40,517 bases of DNA from SIG440 sp045586925 (GTDB lineage Bacteria; Bacillota; Clostridia; Monoglobales; Monoglobaceae): contig JAZNBG010000037.1 in the NCBI GenBank assembly GCA_045586925.1, forward strand, positions 1-40,517. The letters run 5' to 3'. A program made the position numbers and the translations under genes. This document shows positions 6,189 through 14,139 of this stretch, piece after piece. The notes below the pieces were generated by a model. The model had not been told where the DNA came from, made no database searches, and saw only the letters and a program-made list of their open reading frames with translations. Positions within the stretch are counted from its first letter, which is position 1. Each line of letters starts with the position of its first letter.

Positions 6189-8489
6189 TTACTGAGGCAT
6201 TATCTGTTCCATAACATAAACCTCGACAACGTCGCCTTCCTTTATGTCATTAAACTTTTCAATACTGATACCGCACTCATAGCCGCTGGCAACCTCTTTT
6301 ACGTCGTCCTTAAATCTCTTGAGTGATGCAAGCTCGCCCTCGTGAATAACAATACCGTCACGAACGATACGAACAAGGCTGTTTCGCTGAACCTTACCGT
6401 CTGTAACATACGCACCACCGATTGTACCAACGCCTGAAACCTTAAAGGTTGTTCTGATTTCAACGTGACCTGTAATAGCCTCACGGAATTTGGGTGCAAG
6501 CATACCCTTCATAGCCGCCTCGATATCCTCGATTGCGTCATAAATTACTCTGTAAAGACGGATGTCAACCTCCGAGCTTGCAGCAGCAACAGTTGCACCG
6601 GGTGTAGGACGTACGTTGAAGCCAACAATAATCGCATTTGAAGCACTTGCCAGCATAACGTCAGATTCGGTAACTGCACCAACTGCACCGTGGATAACAT
6701 TAACACGTACTTCCTCGTTGGTAATTCTCTCCAATGACTGACGAACAGCCTCAACCGAACCCTGAACGTCTGCCTTCACGATAATATTCAAGTCTTTCAT
6801 CTTACCTGCTTCAATATGTTCAAACAGGTTTTCAAGTGAAACAGTCTGGCTTGCCTTTTGAGCCTCCTGCTTTGCCTTGAACTTTCTTGCTTCAACTACT
6901 TCTCTTGCCTTTCTTTCGTCATCAACAGCATAGAACACATCACCGCCGTCAGGAACTTCAGAAAGACCCAAAATCTCAACAGGGATTGAAGGACCTGCCT
7001 TCTTTATAGCCTTACCCTTATCGTCATTCATTGCACGTACTCTGCCCACAGCAGTACCCGCAACAACAATGTCACCAACCTTGAGTGTTCCGTTCTGTAC
7101 AAGCAGGGTTGCCACAGGGCCTCTGCCCTTGTCAAGCTGAGCCTCAATAACAGTACCCTTTGCCATACGGTTGGGATTGGCTTTAAGCTCCTTCATTTCA
7201 GCAACAAGAAGAACCATTTCCAAAAGGCTGTCAATGTTAATCTTCTGCTTTGCCGAAACCTCAACGCAGATTGTGTCACCGCCCCATTCTTCAGGAACAA
7301 GCCCATGTTCGGTAAGCTCCTGACGTACTCTGTCAGGGTTTGCGCCTTCTTTATCAATTTTGTTAATAGCAACAATAATTGCAACATTCGCAGCTTTTGC
7401 ATGGTTAATTGCCTCGATTGTCTGGGGCATAATACCGTCGTCTGCCGCAACAACCAATATTGCAATATCAGTAACCAACGCACCACGGGCACGCATTGCG
7501 GTAAACGCCTCGTGACCGGGAGTATCAAGGAAGGTAATCTTTTTGTCGTTGACTCTTACACGATAAGCACCTATATGCTGTGTAATTCCGCCGAACTCGC
7601 CTTGAGTTACGTTTGAATTTCTGATTGTATCAAGAAGAGAAGTTTTACCGTGGTCAACGTGGCCCATTACAACAACAACGGGCGAACGTGGAATAAGTGA
7701 CTCGGGTGAGTCTTCAACGTCATTAAACAGTTTATCCTCTTCTGTCAGAATTATTTCCTTTTCAACCTTAGCACCAAAATCTTCCACTATTAAAGATGCG
7801 GTATCAAAGTCAAGCTCTTCGTTTACAGATGCCATAATGCCAAGCATCATAAGCTTTTTAATAACCTCGGTCGAAGCCTTGTCAAGACGCTCTGCCAGTG
7901 CACCAACCGTAATTGTGTCAGGAACAAGCACCACCTGTGCTTCCTGTTTTTTCTCCTTTTTTGCAATCTTTTCAAAAGCCTTTGGGTCTTGCTTTTCTTT
8001 AACCAGCTTGCTCTTTTTGTTGCCGGACTTAATCTTTTCTTTACCGCCGCCCTGACTTTTTACGTTTTCAGGAACAAGCTCTTCAAGTCTTTCATTATCA
8101 AGACGGTCAAGGTCAACATTGTTCGCACGGGTATCAACCACACGGGTCTTGCGTGCAGGCGCATCGTTTGCAAAGCCGCCCTCTGACTCGATTATTTCAG
8201 GAACAGATTTCTCTGCCGCTGATTCCTCTGTTGCAGTTTCCTCAACAGTTTCAGGCTTTTTCTCCTCGTTTACAGGCTCTACTGCAGTAACTTCAGCAAA
8301 CAATGCAGAAAAATCCTCCACCTGATTTCTTTGCGTAACATATTCAAAAATAATATCAAGTTCTCTTTCGTCAAGAGCACTCATATGACTCTTTTCGGAA
8401 ATACCGTAATCACTAAGAATTTTAACAAGCTCCTTGCCGGGAATTCCTACAAACCCCTTTGAAAGTTCATATGCTTTAATTTTTGTCAT
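6189..8489 (-). CDS. infB: Translation initiation factor IF-2
   Basis: A GTPase that delivers initiator tRNA to the 30S subunit and promotes subunit joining. Domain order: an IF2N-like segment (KAYELSKGFVGIPGKELVKI), a charged linker rich in E, A and K, a second IF2N (GALAERLDKASTEVIKKLM), then the G domain with GHVDHGKTSLLD, GGITQHIGAY, DTPGHEAF, NKID and SAK, then beta-barrel and C1/C2 domains. The start at 8489 (766 aa) is chosen because AAGGGGA precedes that ATG; the 8-residue longer form lacks a ribosome binding site. It sits downstream of ylxQ in the nusA operon. Confidence 0.97.
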   Translation of the reverse strand: MTKIKAYELSKGFVGIPGKELVKILSDYGISEKSHMSALDERELDIIFEYVTQRNQVEDFSALFAEVTAVEPVNEEKKPETVEETATEESAAEKSVPEIIESEGGFANDAPARKTRVVDTRANNVDLDRLDNERLEELVPENVKSQGGGKEKIKSGNKKSKLVKEKQDPKAFEKIAKKEKKQEAQVVLVPDTITVGALAERLDKASTEVIKKLMMLGIMASVNEELDFDTASLIVEDFGAKVEKEIILTEEDKLFNDVEDSPESLIPRSPVVVVMGHVDHGKTSLLDTIRNSNVTQGEFGGITQHIGAYRVRVNDKKITFLDTPGHEAFTAMRARGALVTDIAILVVAADDGIMPQTIEAINHAKAANVAIIVAINKIDKEGANPDRVRQELTEHGLVPEEWGGDTICVEVSAKQKINIDSLLEMVLLVAEMKELKANPNRMAKGTVIEAQLDKGRGPVATLLVQNGTLKVGDIVVAGTAVGRVRAMNDDKGKAIKKAGPSIPVEILGLSEVPDGGDVFYAVDDERKAREVVEARKFKAKQEAQKASQTVSLENLFEHIEAGKMKDLNIIVKADVQGSVEAVRQSLERITNEEVRVNVIHGAVGAVTESDVMLASASNAIIVGFNVRPTPGATVAAASSEVDIRLYRVIYDAIEDIEAAMKGMLAPKFREAITGHVEIRTTFKVSGVGTIGGAYVTDGKVQRNSLVRIVRDGIVIHEGELASLKRFKDDVKEVASGYECGISIEKFNDIKEGDVVEVYVMEQIMPQ

Positions 8490-8541
8490 AATTCTTCCCC
8501 TTTCTGTTGGCAATGTACCAACCTGACTACTACTCTAAGAT

Positions 8542-8847
8542 TTACCCAAGACATTTTAACAGTTCATCTGCAATACCTTGGTTCATCACAGCAAGTACCA
8601 CCGCAAACTCACGGCCGGTGTACCTGCCAAGTGTAACTTTATCGCTGTATTCTATCAGCTTTGCCGAATAAAATTCGCAACTGTTTCTAAATTTCTTTTT
8701 TGTATTTTCGGATGCATCAGATGCCACAATCACAAGGCAGGCATTACCCTCCCTGATTGCATCTTTGGCCGCACCTTCGCCAAATGCTATGCCACGCATT
8801 CTTGCGGCAAGCCCAAGCATCCTGAAGAACTTCTCATTCTCCGCCAC
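8542..8847 (-). CDS. ylxQ: L7Ae-family RNA-binding protein YlxQ
   Basis: A 101-residue protein of the ribosomal L7Ae/L30e fold, found between ylxR and infB in Firmicutes; its members bind kink-turn RNA. The fold signature is visible: FFRMLGLAARMRGIAFGEGA, then ACLVIVASDASENTKKK and the C-terminal GREFAVVLAV. The GTG start at 8847 is chosen because TGGAGG lies 9 nt upstream and the protein then begins like its relatives; a frame opening at 8871 adds eight atypical residues. It overlaps the end of ylxR by 14 nt. Confidence 0.9.
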   Translation of the reverse strand: MAENEKFFRMLGLAARMRGIAFGEGAAKDAIREGNACLVIVASDASENTKKKFRNSCEFYSAKLIEYSDKVTLGRYTGREFAVVLAVMNQGIADELLKCLG

Positions 8848-9088
8848 TTTGCATCGCCTCCAAAGCATCATACACCTCAGGCTCTACTTTGCACGAAAGA
8901 CTGCGTTCTATCGCCCTTGCCTTGCGTGCTTTGCCGATACATTCGCCATTTTTGCAAATGTATGCGCCTCTGCCTGCCAGCTTTCCGTCAAGGTCAAGTG
9001 ACACTCTGTCCTTCTGTTTTGCAATCCTTAAAAGAGCATCTTTTCCTTTAACCTCTCTGCAGACCGCACACATACGCTGTAGCTTCAT
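8834..9088 (-). CDS. ylxR: YlxR family RNA-binding protein (DUF448; RnpM)
   Basis: An 84-residue protein with the family hallmarks CAVCREVKGKDALLRI at the N-terminus, the DLDGKLAGRGAYIC segment and a basic KARKARAIERSL helix. The family (also called RnpM) binds RNA and modulates RNase P in Bacillus; that function is family knowledge and was not tested here. It starts 7 nt after nusA with GAGGAG provided by the last nusA codons, and its own end overlaps ylxQ. Confidence 0.93.
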   Translation of the reverse strand: MKLQRMCAVCREVKGKDALLRIAKQKDRVSLDLDGKLAGRGAYICKNGECIGKARKARAIERSLSCKVEPEVYDALEAMQSGGE

Positions 9089-9095
9089 AAATCAA

Positions 9096-10130
9096 TTACT
9101 CCTCTGTGCTTTCGGGCTTCAGGTCAATCTTCCATCCGGTAAGACGTGCTGCAAGACGAGCATTCTGACCTTCCTTGCCGATAGCAAGCGAAAGCTGGTC
9201 AGCCGGAACAATAACGCTGCACATTTTCTTTTCTTCGTCAACAGTGATTGACACAACCTTTGCAGGGCTAAGTGCCTGTGTGATATATTCTGCAGGGTCG
9301 TCGCTGTATTTGATAATATCAATCTTTTCGCCGTGAAGCTCGTCAATAACCGCCTGAACTCTCATGCCTTTAGGACCAATACAGGTTCCAACAGGGTCAA
9401 CGCCCTCCATTGTTGAATGTACAGCAATCTTACTTCTTGAGCCCGGCTCACGTGTAAGACCTTTGATTTCTATAATACCCTTTTTGATTTCAGGAACTTC
9501 AAGCTCAAACAAACGGCGCACCAATCCCGGATGCGAACGTGAAACCACAAGATGCACACCCTTAACCGAATTTGCAACCTCAACTACAAACACCTTATAC
9601 TTTGCACCGGGCTTGTAGTTGTCATTCTTCACCTGCTCGTTGGGCATAAGAACAGATTCTGTATCGCCGATTTCAAGCATAATGTTACGGCGGTCAATCT
9701 TTCTGACTGTTGCTGTCATAATGTCATTGGCACGGTCAGAAAATTCGTCAAATGCCTTTTCACGCTCTGCCTCACGGATTCTCTGAAGCACAACCTGACG
9801 CGCGGTTTGAGCCGCAATTCTGCCAAATGCCGCAGGTGTAACTTCTGACTCTAAAACATCGCCTGCCTCGTATCTTACATCAATCTTCTTCGCATCCTCA
9901 ACAGAGATTTCACATTCTCTGTCTTCAACTTCTTCAACGATGTTTTTCCTTGCATAAACCTTGATGTCGCCTGTTTCTTCATCGATAATCACCTTAGCAT
10001 CCTGAACAGCACCAAAATTCTTTTTGTATGCACTGAGCAAAGCACCACTAAGAGCATCAATAACCACGTCACGGCTTATGCCCTTTTCCTTTTCAATTTC
10101 ATCCAATAATAAAAACAATTCTGCACTCAT
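9096..10130 (-). CDS. nusA: Transcription termination/antitermination factor NusA
   Basis: It binds RNA polymerase and nascent RNA and influences pausing, termination and antitermination. The 344-residue length is the short Gram-positive form without the C-terminal acidic repeats. The order is an N-terminal RNAP-binding domain (residues 1-125, GISRDVVIDALSGALLSAYK), an S1 domain (about 130-200) and KH domains with GTCIGPKGMRVQAVI and LSLAIGKEGQNARLAARLTG. TGGAGAG precedes the ATG. It is 34 nt downstream of rimP. A terminator-like hairpin in the operon leader at 10727 could be a site of NusA feedback, which is inferred. Confidence 0.97.
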   Translation of the reverse strand: MSAELFLLLDEIEKEKGISRDVVIDALSGALLSAYKKNFGAVQDAKVIIDEETGDIKVYARKNIVEEVEDRECEISVEDAKKIDVRYEAGDVLESEVTPAAFGRIAAQTARQVVLQRIREAEREKAFDEFSDRANDIMTATVRKIDRRNIMLEIGDTESVLMPNEQVKNDNYKPGAKYKVFVVEVANSVKGVHLVVSRSHPGLVRRLFELEVPEIKKGIIEIKGLTREPGSRSKIAVHSTMEGVDPVGTCIGPKGMRVQAVIDELHGEKIDIIKYSDDPAEYITQALSPAKVVSITVDEEKKMCSVIVPADQLSLAIGKEGQNARLAARLTGWKIDLKPESTEE

Positions 10131-10164
10131 TTTTTTAATCTCTCCAATCTTTTTTAGTATTTAT

Positions 10165-10629
10165 TTAAAAATCAAAGTGTAATTTTACAAAAGTTGTGTC
10201 GCTTACGGCAAGCTTTATTTCAGCCTCGTCAATCTTCACAGTAAAGCTGTCGTCAAGATAATCTGTCAGTTCGCCCATCAGCGTTTTGCTGCCGTCAATC
10301 GCCTTGTATAGTCCGATGTCAACCATGCGCCCGATATACTTTTTAAAATGCTCGGGGGTTTTCAGCTTTCGTTCAATACCTGGTGACGATACCTCAAGAA
10401 TATAGTTTTCACGGATGGTATCAGCCTTGTCAAGCTCATCGCCAAGAGCACGGTTAATAACCTCGCACTCGTCAAGTGAAATACCGCCGTCTTCCTTGTC
10501 GGCATAAACCCTTAAATACCACGCACCGCCCTCTTTAACATATTCCACATCATAAATGTAGCAGGAAATACCTTGGGCAATAGGCGTTGTCATTTCAATA
10601 ACCTGTTTTTCAATCTTTGAATATGCCAT
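10165..10629 (-). CDS. rimP: Ribosome maturation factor RimP
   Basis: It assists 30S maturation. The 154-residue protein starting MAYSKIEKQVIEM is preferred because GGGGAGG lies 5 nt upstream; the longer frame extends into the leader. Family features are the N-terminal YIYDVEYVKEGGAWYLRVY, DECEVINRALGDELD and the signature ILEVSSPGIERKLKTPEHF. It is the first gene of the rimP-nusA-ylxR-ylxQ-infB-rbfA-nrnA-truB-ribF operon, transcribed from a promoter overlapping the nrdR stop codon. Confidence 0.95.
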   Translation of the reverse strand: MAYSKIEKQVIEMTTPIAQGISCYIYDVEYVKEGGAWYLRVYADKEDGGISLDECEVINRALGDELDKADTIRENYILEVSSPGIERKLKTPEHFKKYIGRMVDIGLYKAIDGSKTLMGELTDYLDDSFTVKIDEAEIKLAVSDTTFVKLHFDF

Positions 10630-10726
10630 TTTTTCCTCCCCTTTTTCCAAAATCAGATTTCTGCGGGATAGACTTTTGGAATAGCATATGCCTGTTTCAA
10701 GCCAACTCCCCACAGATTAAATGTAA

Positions 10727-10750
10727 AAGAGTGAGGCATGCCTCACTCTT
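10727..10750 (-). terminator. 24-bp perfect palindrome in the rimP leader (nrdR terminator or attenuator)
   Basis: AAGAGTGAGGCA followed by its exact reverse complement, then TTTTACATTT on the minus strand. It lies downstream of nrdR and also about 20-40 nt downstream of the predicted rimP transcription start, so operon transcripts must read through it. It may end nrdR transcripts, attenuate the nusA operon, or both. Confidence 0.65.
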
Positions 10751-10775
10751 CCGAATACCATATTACGTTAAACTA

Positions 10776-10804
10776 ATAATAACACAAAACCCTTAATTTG
10801 TCAA
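10776..10804 (-). promoter_or_regulatory. Promoter of the rimP-nusA-infB operon
   Basis: On the minus strand TTGACA (10799-10804), a 17-bp spacer and TATTAT (10776-10781). The TGA inside the -35 box is the nrdR stop codon. Confidence 0.8.
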
Positions 10805-11256
10805 GCCTTTTTTATAATTTTAGCAAGCTCATCCATAAAGGAATTTATGTCCTTAAACTGACGGTATACAGATGCAAATCTTACATATGCAATATCGTCA
10901 AGGTCCTTCAGACGTTCCATAACCATCTCACCGATTCTCTCGGATGTAACCTCCCGCTCCAGCATATTATAAAGCTTTGCCTCGATATCGTCAATCAGCT
11001 TTTCAATGTCAGCCAAAGTTACGGGGCGCTTTTCGCAAGCGCGCAAGATTCCGTTTAAAACCTTATCTCTGTCCCAGGTTTCGCGCAGACCGTCTTTCTT
11101 TATAACAATCATAGGAATTGTTTCGATTTTTTCATATGTAGTAAAACGCTTGCCGCACTCTAAACATTCTCTGCGGCGGCGGATTGTTGTGCCTTCCTCG
11201 GTTGAACGTGAATCTATTACCTTACTTTCAAGATGTCCACAAAATAAACAACGCAT
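10801..11256 (-). CDS. nrdR: Transcriptional repressor NrdR
   Basis: A nucleotide-sensing repressor of ribonucleotide reductase genes. The 151-residue protein begins MRCLFCGH, with a zinc ribbon of two CxxC pairs (residues 3/6 and 31/34, CLFC and CLEC) and the RRRRECLECGKRFTTYE signature, followed by an ATP-cone domain (about 49-139, VIKKDGLRETWDRDKVLNGI). The 18-residue longer frame is rejected because GGAG and the family start point to 11256. Its promoter overlaps the stop of the upstream gene. No ribonucleotide reductase gene is in the window. Confidence 0.96.
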   Translation of the reverse strand: MRCLFCGHLESKVIDSRSTEEGTTIRRRRECLECGKRFTTYEKIETIPMIVIKKDGLRETWDRDKVLNGILRACEKRPVTLADIEKLIDDIEAKLYNMLEREVTSERIGEMVMERLKDLDDIAYVRFASVYRQFKDINSFMDELAKIIKKA

Positions 11257-11288
11257 TATACTCAACTCCAAGTTTAAATATAGTATAC

Positions 11289-11317
11289 AGTTTATCACAA
11301 AGTTTTTCATTTGTCAA
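11289..11317 (-). promoter_or_regulatory. Promoter of nrdR
   Basis: On the minus strand TTGACA (11312-11317), a 17-bp spacer and TAAACT (11289-11294). The TGA in the -35 box is the stop codon of the upstream YhcN/YlaJ-like gene, the same arrangement as at 10799. Confidence 0.75.
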
Positions 11318-11715
11318 ATTTTCTGTTCCATCAAAAAATCAAATCGTTGCAGCAACAACTTTTTCTTCATATTTGTTTCTAAGCAAAGGCTAAGCTCCAC
11401 CACCTTTCGGGCATTTTCATCGTCTGTAAAGATGCTGAACTCTTTAGCCTTTGGGAAGGTATTTTTCAACACCGCCTCGGCACTTGCAAAAATTTCCTCT
11501 CCGTCCACCTCAGAAAGAAGCCTAATTCCCGCCAGAACACGCCCGTCACAGCTGAGCACTGCCGCCGATTCAACTCCCTCAATCACAGAAATCTGTCTTG
11601 CAGCATCAATATGTTTTTTATCGTTGCCCCGCTCCACATCATACTTCCTTGCAGCTCGTGCAGACACACATAATATAATTAAAATAAAAATCGTTACAAA
11701 AATCTTTTTGTTCAT
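11314..11715 (-). CDS. Secreted/membrane-anchored YhcN/YlaJ-like protein
   Basis: A 133-residue protein with an N-terminal hydrophobic segment (residues 4-21, KIFVTIFILIILCVSARAA) that is a signal peptide or anchor; there is no proper lipobox before the single Cys. The rest matches the YhcN/YlaJ pattern: ISVIEGVESAAVLSCDGRVL, then a helix, then FSIFTDDENARKVVEL. Relatives in Bacillus are spore-associated lipoproteins; a sporulation role here is only an analogy. GGAG precedes the ATG. It is divergent from the DUF378 gene. Confidence 0.6.
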   Translation of the reverse strand: MNKKIFVTIFILIILCVSARAARKYDVERGNDKKHIDAARQISVIEGVESAAVLSCDGRVLAGIRLLSEVDGEEIFASAEAVLKNTFPKAKEFSIFTDDENARKVVELSLCLETNMKKKLLLQRFDFLMEQKI

Positions 11716-11844
11716 AACGCAGCTCCAACATTTTTAAAATATTATTTGCAAAAAAGGTACATTTATACAGCATATTTTTGTTTAATTAAAGGCAAAATAC
11801 ATATGAACAAATAAACAAATTCAAAAAAAGGAGCGATTATTGGT

Positions 11845-12051
11845 ATGAATGTTATCGCATTGATACTTGTTATAATCGGTGCCATAAACTGGGGAAGTAT
11901 CGGTCTTTTTGGCGTAGACATCGTGGCGTCTTTATTTGGCGGGCAGCTGTCTGTAATGAGCCGCATTATATTCACCCTTGTGGGTCTTGCGGGTCTGTGG
12001 TCAATTACCTTCTTCTTTAAGGAAACACCGATTATTGACAAAACCGAATAA
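11845..12051 (+). CDS. DUF378 small membrane protein (YuzA-like)
   Basis: A 68-residue integral membrane protein with two hydrophobic helices (residues 2-24 and 39-60) and the characteristic opening ALILVIIGAINWGSIGLFG, which defines DUF378. GGAG precedes the ATG. It is a lone rightward gene among leftward neighbours, ended by a strong bidirectional terminator. The function of the family is unknown. The antisense frame covering it has no coding features and is not a gene. Confidence 0.9.
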   Translation: MNVIALILVIIGAINWGSIGLFGVDIVASLFGGQLSVMSRIIFTLVGLAGLWSITFFFKETPIIDKTE

Positions 12052-12055
12052 AAGA

Positions 12056-12093
12056 AAAGACCCGATGTGATACTTTCACACCGGGTCTTTTAA
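12056..12093. terminator. Bidirectional terminator between DUF378 gene and the next leftward gene
   Basis: Stem AAGACCCGATGTGA/TCACACCGGGTCTT with T-runs on both sides, immediately after both stop codons of a convergent pair. Confidence 0.9.
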
Positions 12094-12094
12094 T

Positions 12095-12724
12095 TTATCT
12101 TAACATACTTTCAAAATAATCCATAATCAATGCAGCATTTTCACGCTCGGCATCCTTTACCTCATTGCCTTTTGACTGTTCGAACTCGATAGTCATTGCA
12201 AGATACACCTTTTCGCCCTCTTTAAAGCCCAGAGCCTTGCTTATCTCAGGAATATCACTCAAGGTTATATAGCTTTGAAAAACTCCTTCATAAGCCCTGT
12301 TGAAAAATTCCAGATAGCTCTCATCAAGAATATACAGTTGGAACTCATCAGCCGCCAACTCAACCGGAATTTTGGACAGTATTGCCTCCATCACCTCGTT
12401 GTACTCCTCTTTTGTGATATCAGCCTCATTTACCGCAATCTGGACATCGGTCTGTTCATTGCCTGAAATGTCATTAATAAGTGGCTCCAGTGAATCTGCT
12501 AACTCCGCTACCGCTTCTTTATCCACAGCACGGCTGCTGTAATATGCAATATTCAGGTCATAATCAACCTGCATAACACACTCGACTACGGTAAATGCAA
12601 CAAAAGCAACCGCAAAGATTGCCGCAATTGTATACTTTCCGTAATAATACCAAAAATGCTCTACCTTCTGCTTGAATGTAAAATTTTTGACCATTTCTTT
12701 TGCTAATTCTTTATCTTTATCCAT
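12095..12724 (-). CDS. Uncharacterised single-pass membrane protein
   Basis: A 209-residue protein starting MDKDKELAKEMVK, with a basic N-terminus, one transmembrane helix at about residues 31-51 (KYTIAAIFAVAFVAFTVVE) and a long acidic extracytoplasmic domain. I recognise no domain. An ATG three codons upstream (12733) is an alternative start; neither has a strong ribosome binding site. A TTGACT-18 bp-TAAAAT promoter lies just upstream, so it is probably transcribed alone, ending in the shared terminator at 12056-12093. Confidence 0.75.
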   Translation of the reverse strand: MDKDKELAKEMVKNFTFKQKVEHFWYYYGKYTIAAIFAVAFVAFTVVECVMQVDYDLNIAYYSSRAVDKEAVAELADSLEPLINDISGNEQTDVQIAVNEADITKEEYNEVMEAILSKIPVELAADEFQLYILDESYLEFFNRAYEGVFQSYITLSDIPEISKALGFKEGEKVYLAMTIEFEQSKGNEVKDAERENAALIMDYFESMLR

Positions 12725-12756
12725 AAAAACCATCTCTTTTCTTTATATTCTCCAAT

Positions 12757-12786
12757 ATTTTATCATATCCGATTAAATCAAGTCAA
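12757..12786 (-). promoter_or_regulatory. Promoter of the uncharacterised membrane protein gene
   Basis: On the minus strand TTGACT (12781-12786), an 18-bp spacer and TAAAAT (12757-12762). Confidence 0.6.
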
Positions 12787-12901
12787 GTCCAAAGCCAACT
12801 TGTTCATATTTTATTTACACATACAAAACTACTTTGCTATAAAAACATATTAAACTTTGCGATAAACCTAATCCAAGGTGTAATTATTCTTATAACAAAC
12901 C

Positions 12902-12930
12902 CAAAAGGCAGAAACAAAAACGTTTCTGCC
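12902..12930 (-). terminator. Terminator at the end of the rnf operon
   Basis: Perfect 9-bp stem GGCAGAAAC/GTTTCTGCC (12907-12930) followed on the minus strand by TTTT. It is about 230 bp beyond the rnfB stop. Between 12787 and 12906 nothing else was recognised. Confidence 0.7.
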
Positions 12931-12946
12931 CTATATCGTTTTTCTT

Positions 12947-13063
12947 TTATTCAGCCGCCAAAGCAACCTTGATTTCAGCATTTTCACCTGTCAGGCTGAT
13001 AATCAACGTCGTAGAAAACGGCATTACGCCGCCTTTAGCAGGACCTGTTCTGCAACTTTCAAA
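12947..13063 (-). pseudogene. Possible gene remnant between rnfB and the operon terminator
   Basis: A frame open for 38 codons ends at 12947 just before the terminator; its last 25 codons from an ATG at 13024 read MPFSTTLIISLTGENAEIKV and end LAAE. The composition is protein-like and the stop is placed as for a real last gene, but there is no ribosome binding site or full-length frame; upstream it runs into hairpins (13056-13169). It may be the 3' end of a gene lost by repeat insertion. I could not identify a family. Confidence 0.3.
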
Positions 13064-13169
13064 CTAAAAGTTTGAAAGCTACACTTGATTGCAATAGGTA
13101 CGGTCTTTGCAAACATTATGTTTGCAAAGAGTTTGCGATTTTCACGAACTGAAACACTAACGTGTTTCA
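13056..13169. repeat. Three consecutive hairpins at and after the rnfB stop
   Basis: Perfect stems CTTTCAAAC/GTTTGAAAG (13056-13078), TCTTTGCAAAC/GTTTGCAAAGA (13104-13130) and TGAAACAC/GTGTTTCA (13150-13169). The last includes the rnfB stop codon. None has a following T-run. Together with the remnant at 12947-13063 they fill most of the 423-bp gap between 12734 and 13156. Confidence 0.65.
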
Positions 13170-13954
13170 CCGTTCACTATTATAATCTTTTTGGGACATT
13201 TTTCAACGCACACGCCACAGCCAACGCATTTTGAGCCATCAATACGTGCGAGGTTGTTTTCAACCACGATTGCATTATGTTCGCAGTTCTTGGCACAAAT
13301 TCCGCAGCCAATACAGCCAACATCGCACACCGCACGAACTTCCTTACCGGGAGCCTGAGAATTACAGAATACCGCCACCTTTGACGAATAAGGAATACGC
13401 TTAATCACCCCACGTGGACATTCGTCAATACAAGCACCACAGTTGGTACAAAGCTCGCGGTCTACCTGTGCAATGCCGTCAACAAGCTTAATTCCGCCAA
13501 ACTGACACTTTTCAACGCAGGAGCCACAGCCAAGACAACCAAAGCTACAGCCCTTCATTCCTCCTGCCAGACGGTTTGCTGTATGACAGTCAATTGCCTG
13601 ATTATTTATATATCTGTCCTTTGCAACATCACAAGTTCCTGCACAGGCAACAAATGCCACCATACGCTCGGTTTCAACGGCTTCAACCCCCATAATCTCG
13701 GCAATCTTCGCAGCAGCAGCCGCACCGCCTACCGGACAGGAATTGACAGGAGCCTCACCCTTGCAAATCGCCTCGGCATAAGCCGAACATCCGGCAAAAC
13801 CGCAACCGCCGCAGTTTGCACCCGGAAGACACTCGGTAATCAGGGGAATACGTTCGTCCTTTTTAACTTCAAAAATCTTTGCCGCAACAGCCAGCAATGC
13901 TCCAAAAATCAAGCCCATACCGCCGATTGCAACAATCGGTAATAAAATCTCCAT
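13157..13954 (-). CDS. rnfB: Rnf complex electron transport subunit RnfB
   Basis: The iron-sulfur subunit that takes electrons from ferredoxin into the Rnf sodium/proton-pumping complex. An N-terminal membrane helix (EILLPIVAIGGMGLIFGALL) is followed by the ASK-type cluster motif CLPGANCGGCGFAGC and then four ferredoxin motifs: CLGCGSCVEKC, CTNCGACIDEC, CIGCGICAKNC and CVGCGVCVEKC. The ATG at 13954 is preferred, matching the family start; an ATG at 13966 is possible, and the longer GTG frame is unlikely. It is the last gene of rnfCDGEAB and is separated from rnfA by a 155-nt stretch of hairpins. Confidence 0.95.
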   Translation of the reverse strand: MEILLPIVAIGGMGLIFGALLAVAAKIFEVKKDERIPLITECLPGANCGGCGFAGCSAYAEAICKGEAPVNSCPVGGAAAAAKIAEIMGVEAVETERMVAFVACAGTCDVAKDRYINNQAIDCHTANRLAGGMKGCSFGCLGCGSCVEKCQFGGIKLVDGIAQVDRELCTNCGACIDECPRGVIKRIPYSSKVAVFCNSQAPGKEVRAVCDVGCIGCGICAKNCEHNAIVVENNLARIDGSKCVGCGVCVEKCPKKIIIVNGETR

Positions 13955-14002
13955 ATTAATTTCCATAGCCTTTCTGCCCACAAATAGTAATTAAAAATAC
14001 AC

Positions 14003-14137
14003 ACACGTCTTACTGTGGGTATATAAGGCGTGTAATGGAAATTATGCACGTCGCCGTTTCGTGCTAATAGGCACGAAAGCTCGGCGGTGCAATAAATTCC
14101 GCCGGTGCATTAACGTGATTTTTCACGTAAATGCACC
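14003..14137. repeat. Hairpin trio between rnfA and rnfB
   Basis: Three stems: ACACGTCTTA/TAAGGCGTGT (14003-14033); a 64-bp nested palindrome (14037-14100) with outer arms around ATTATGCAC/GTGCAATAAAT and inner perfect TTTCGTGC/GCACGAAA; and GGTGCATTAACGTGA/TCACGTAAATGCACC (14104-14137, nearly perfect). It lies inside the operon, so it will be transcribed. It could lower or stabilise the rnfB part of the message. Confidence 0.7.
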
Positions 14138-14139
14138 CC

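Noticed and set aside
11763..12041. 92-codon minus-strand frame opposite the DUF378 gene
   Set aside because: The plus strand has a clear DUF378 protein with ribosome binding site and terminator; the antisense frame has neither.
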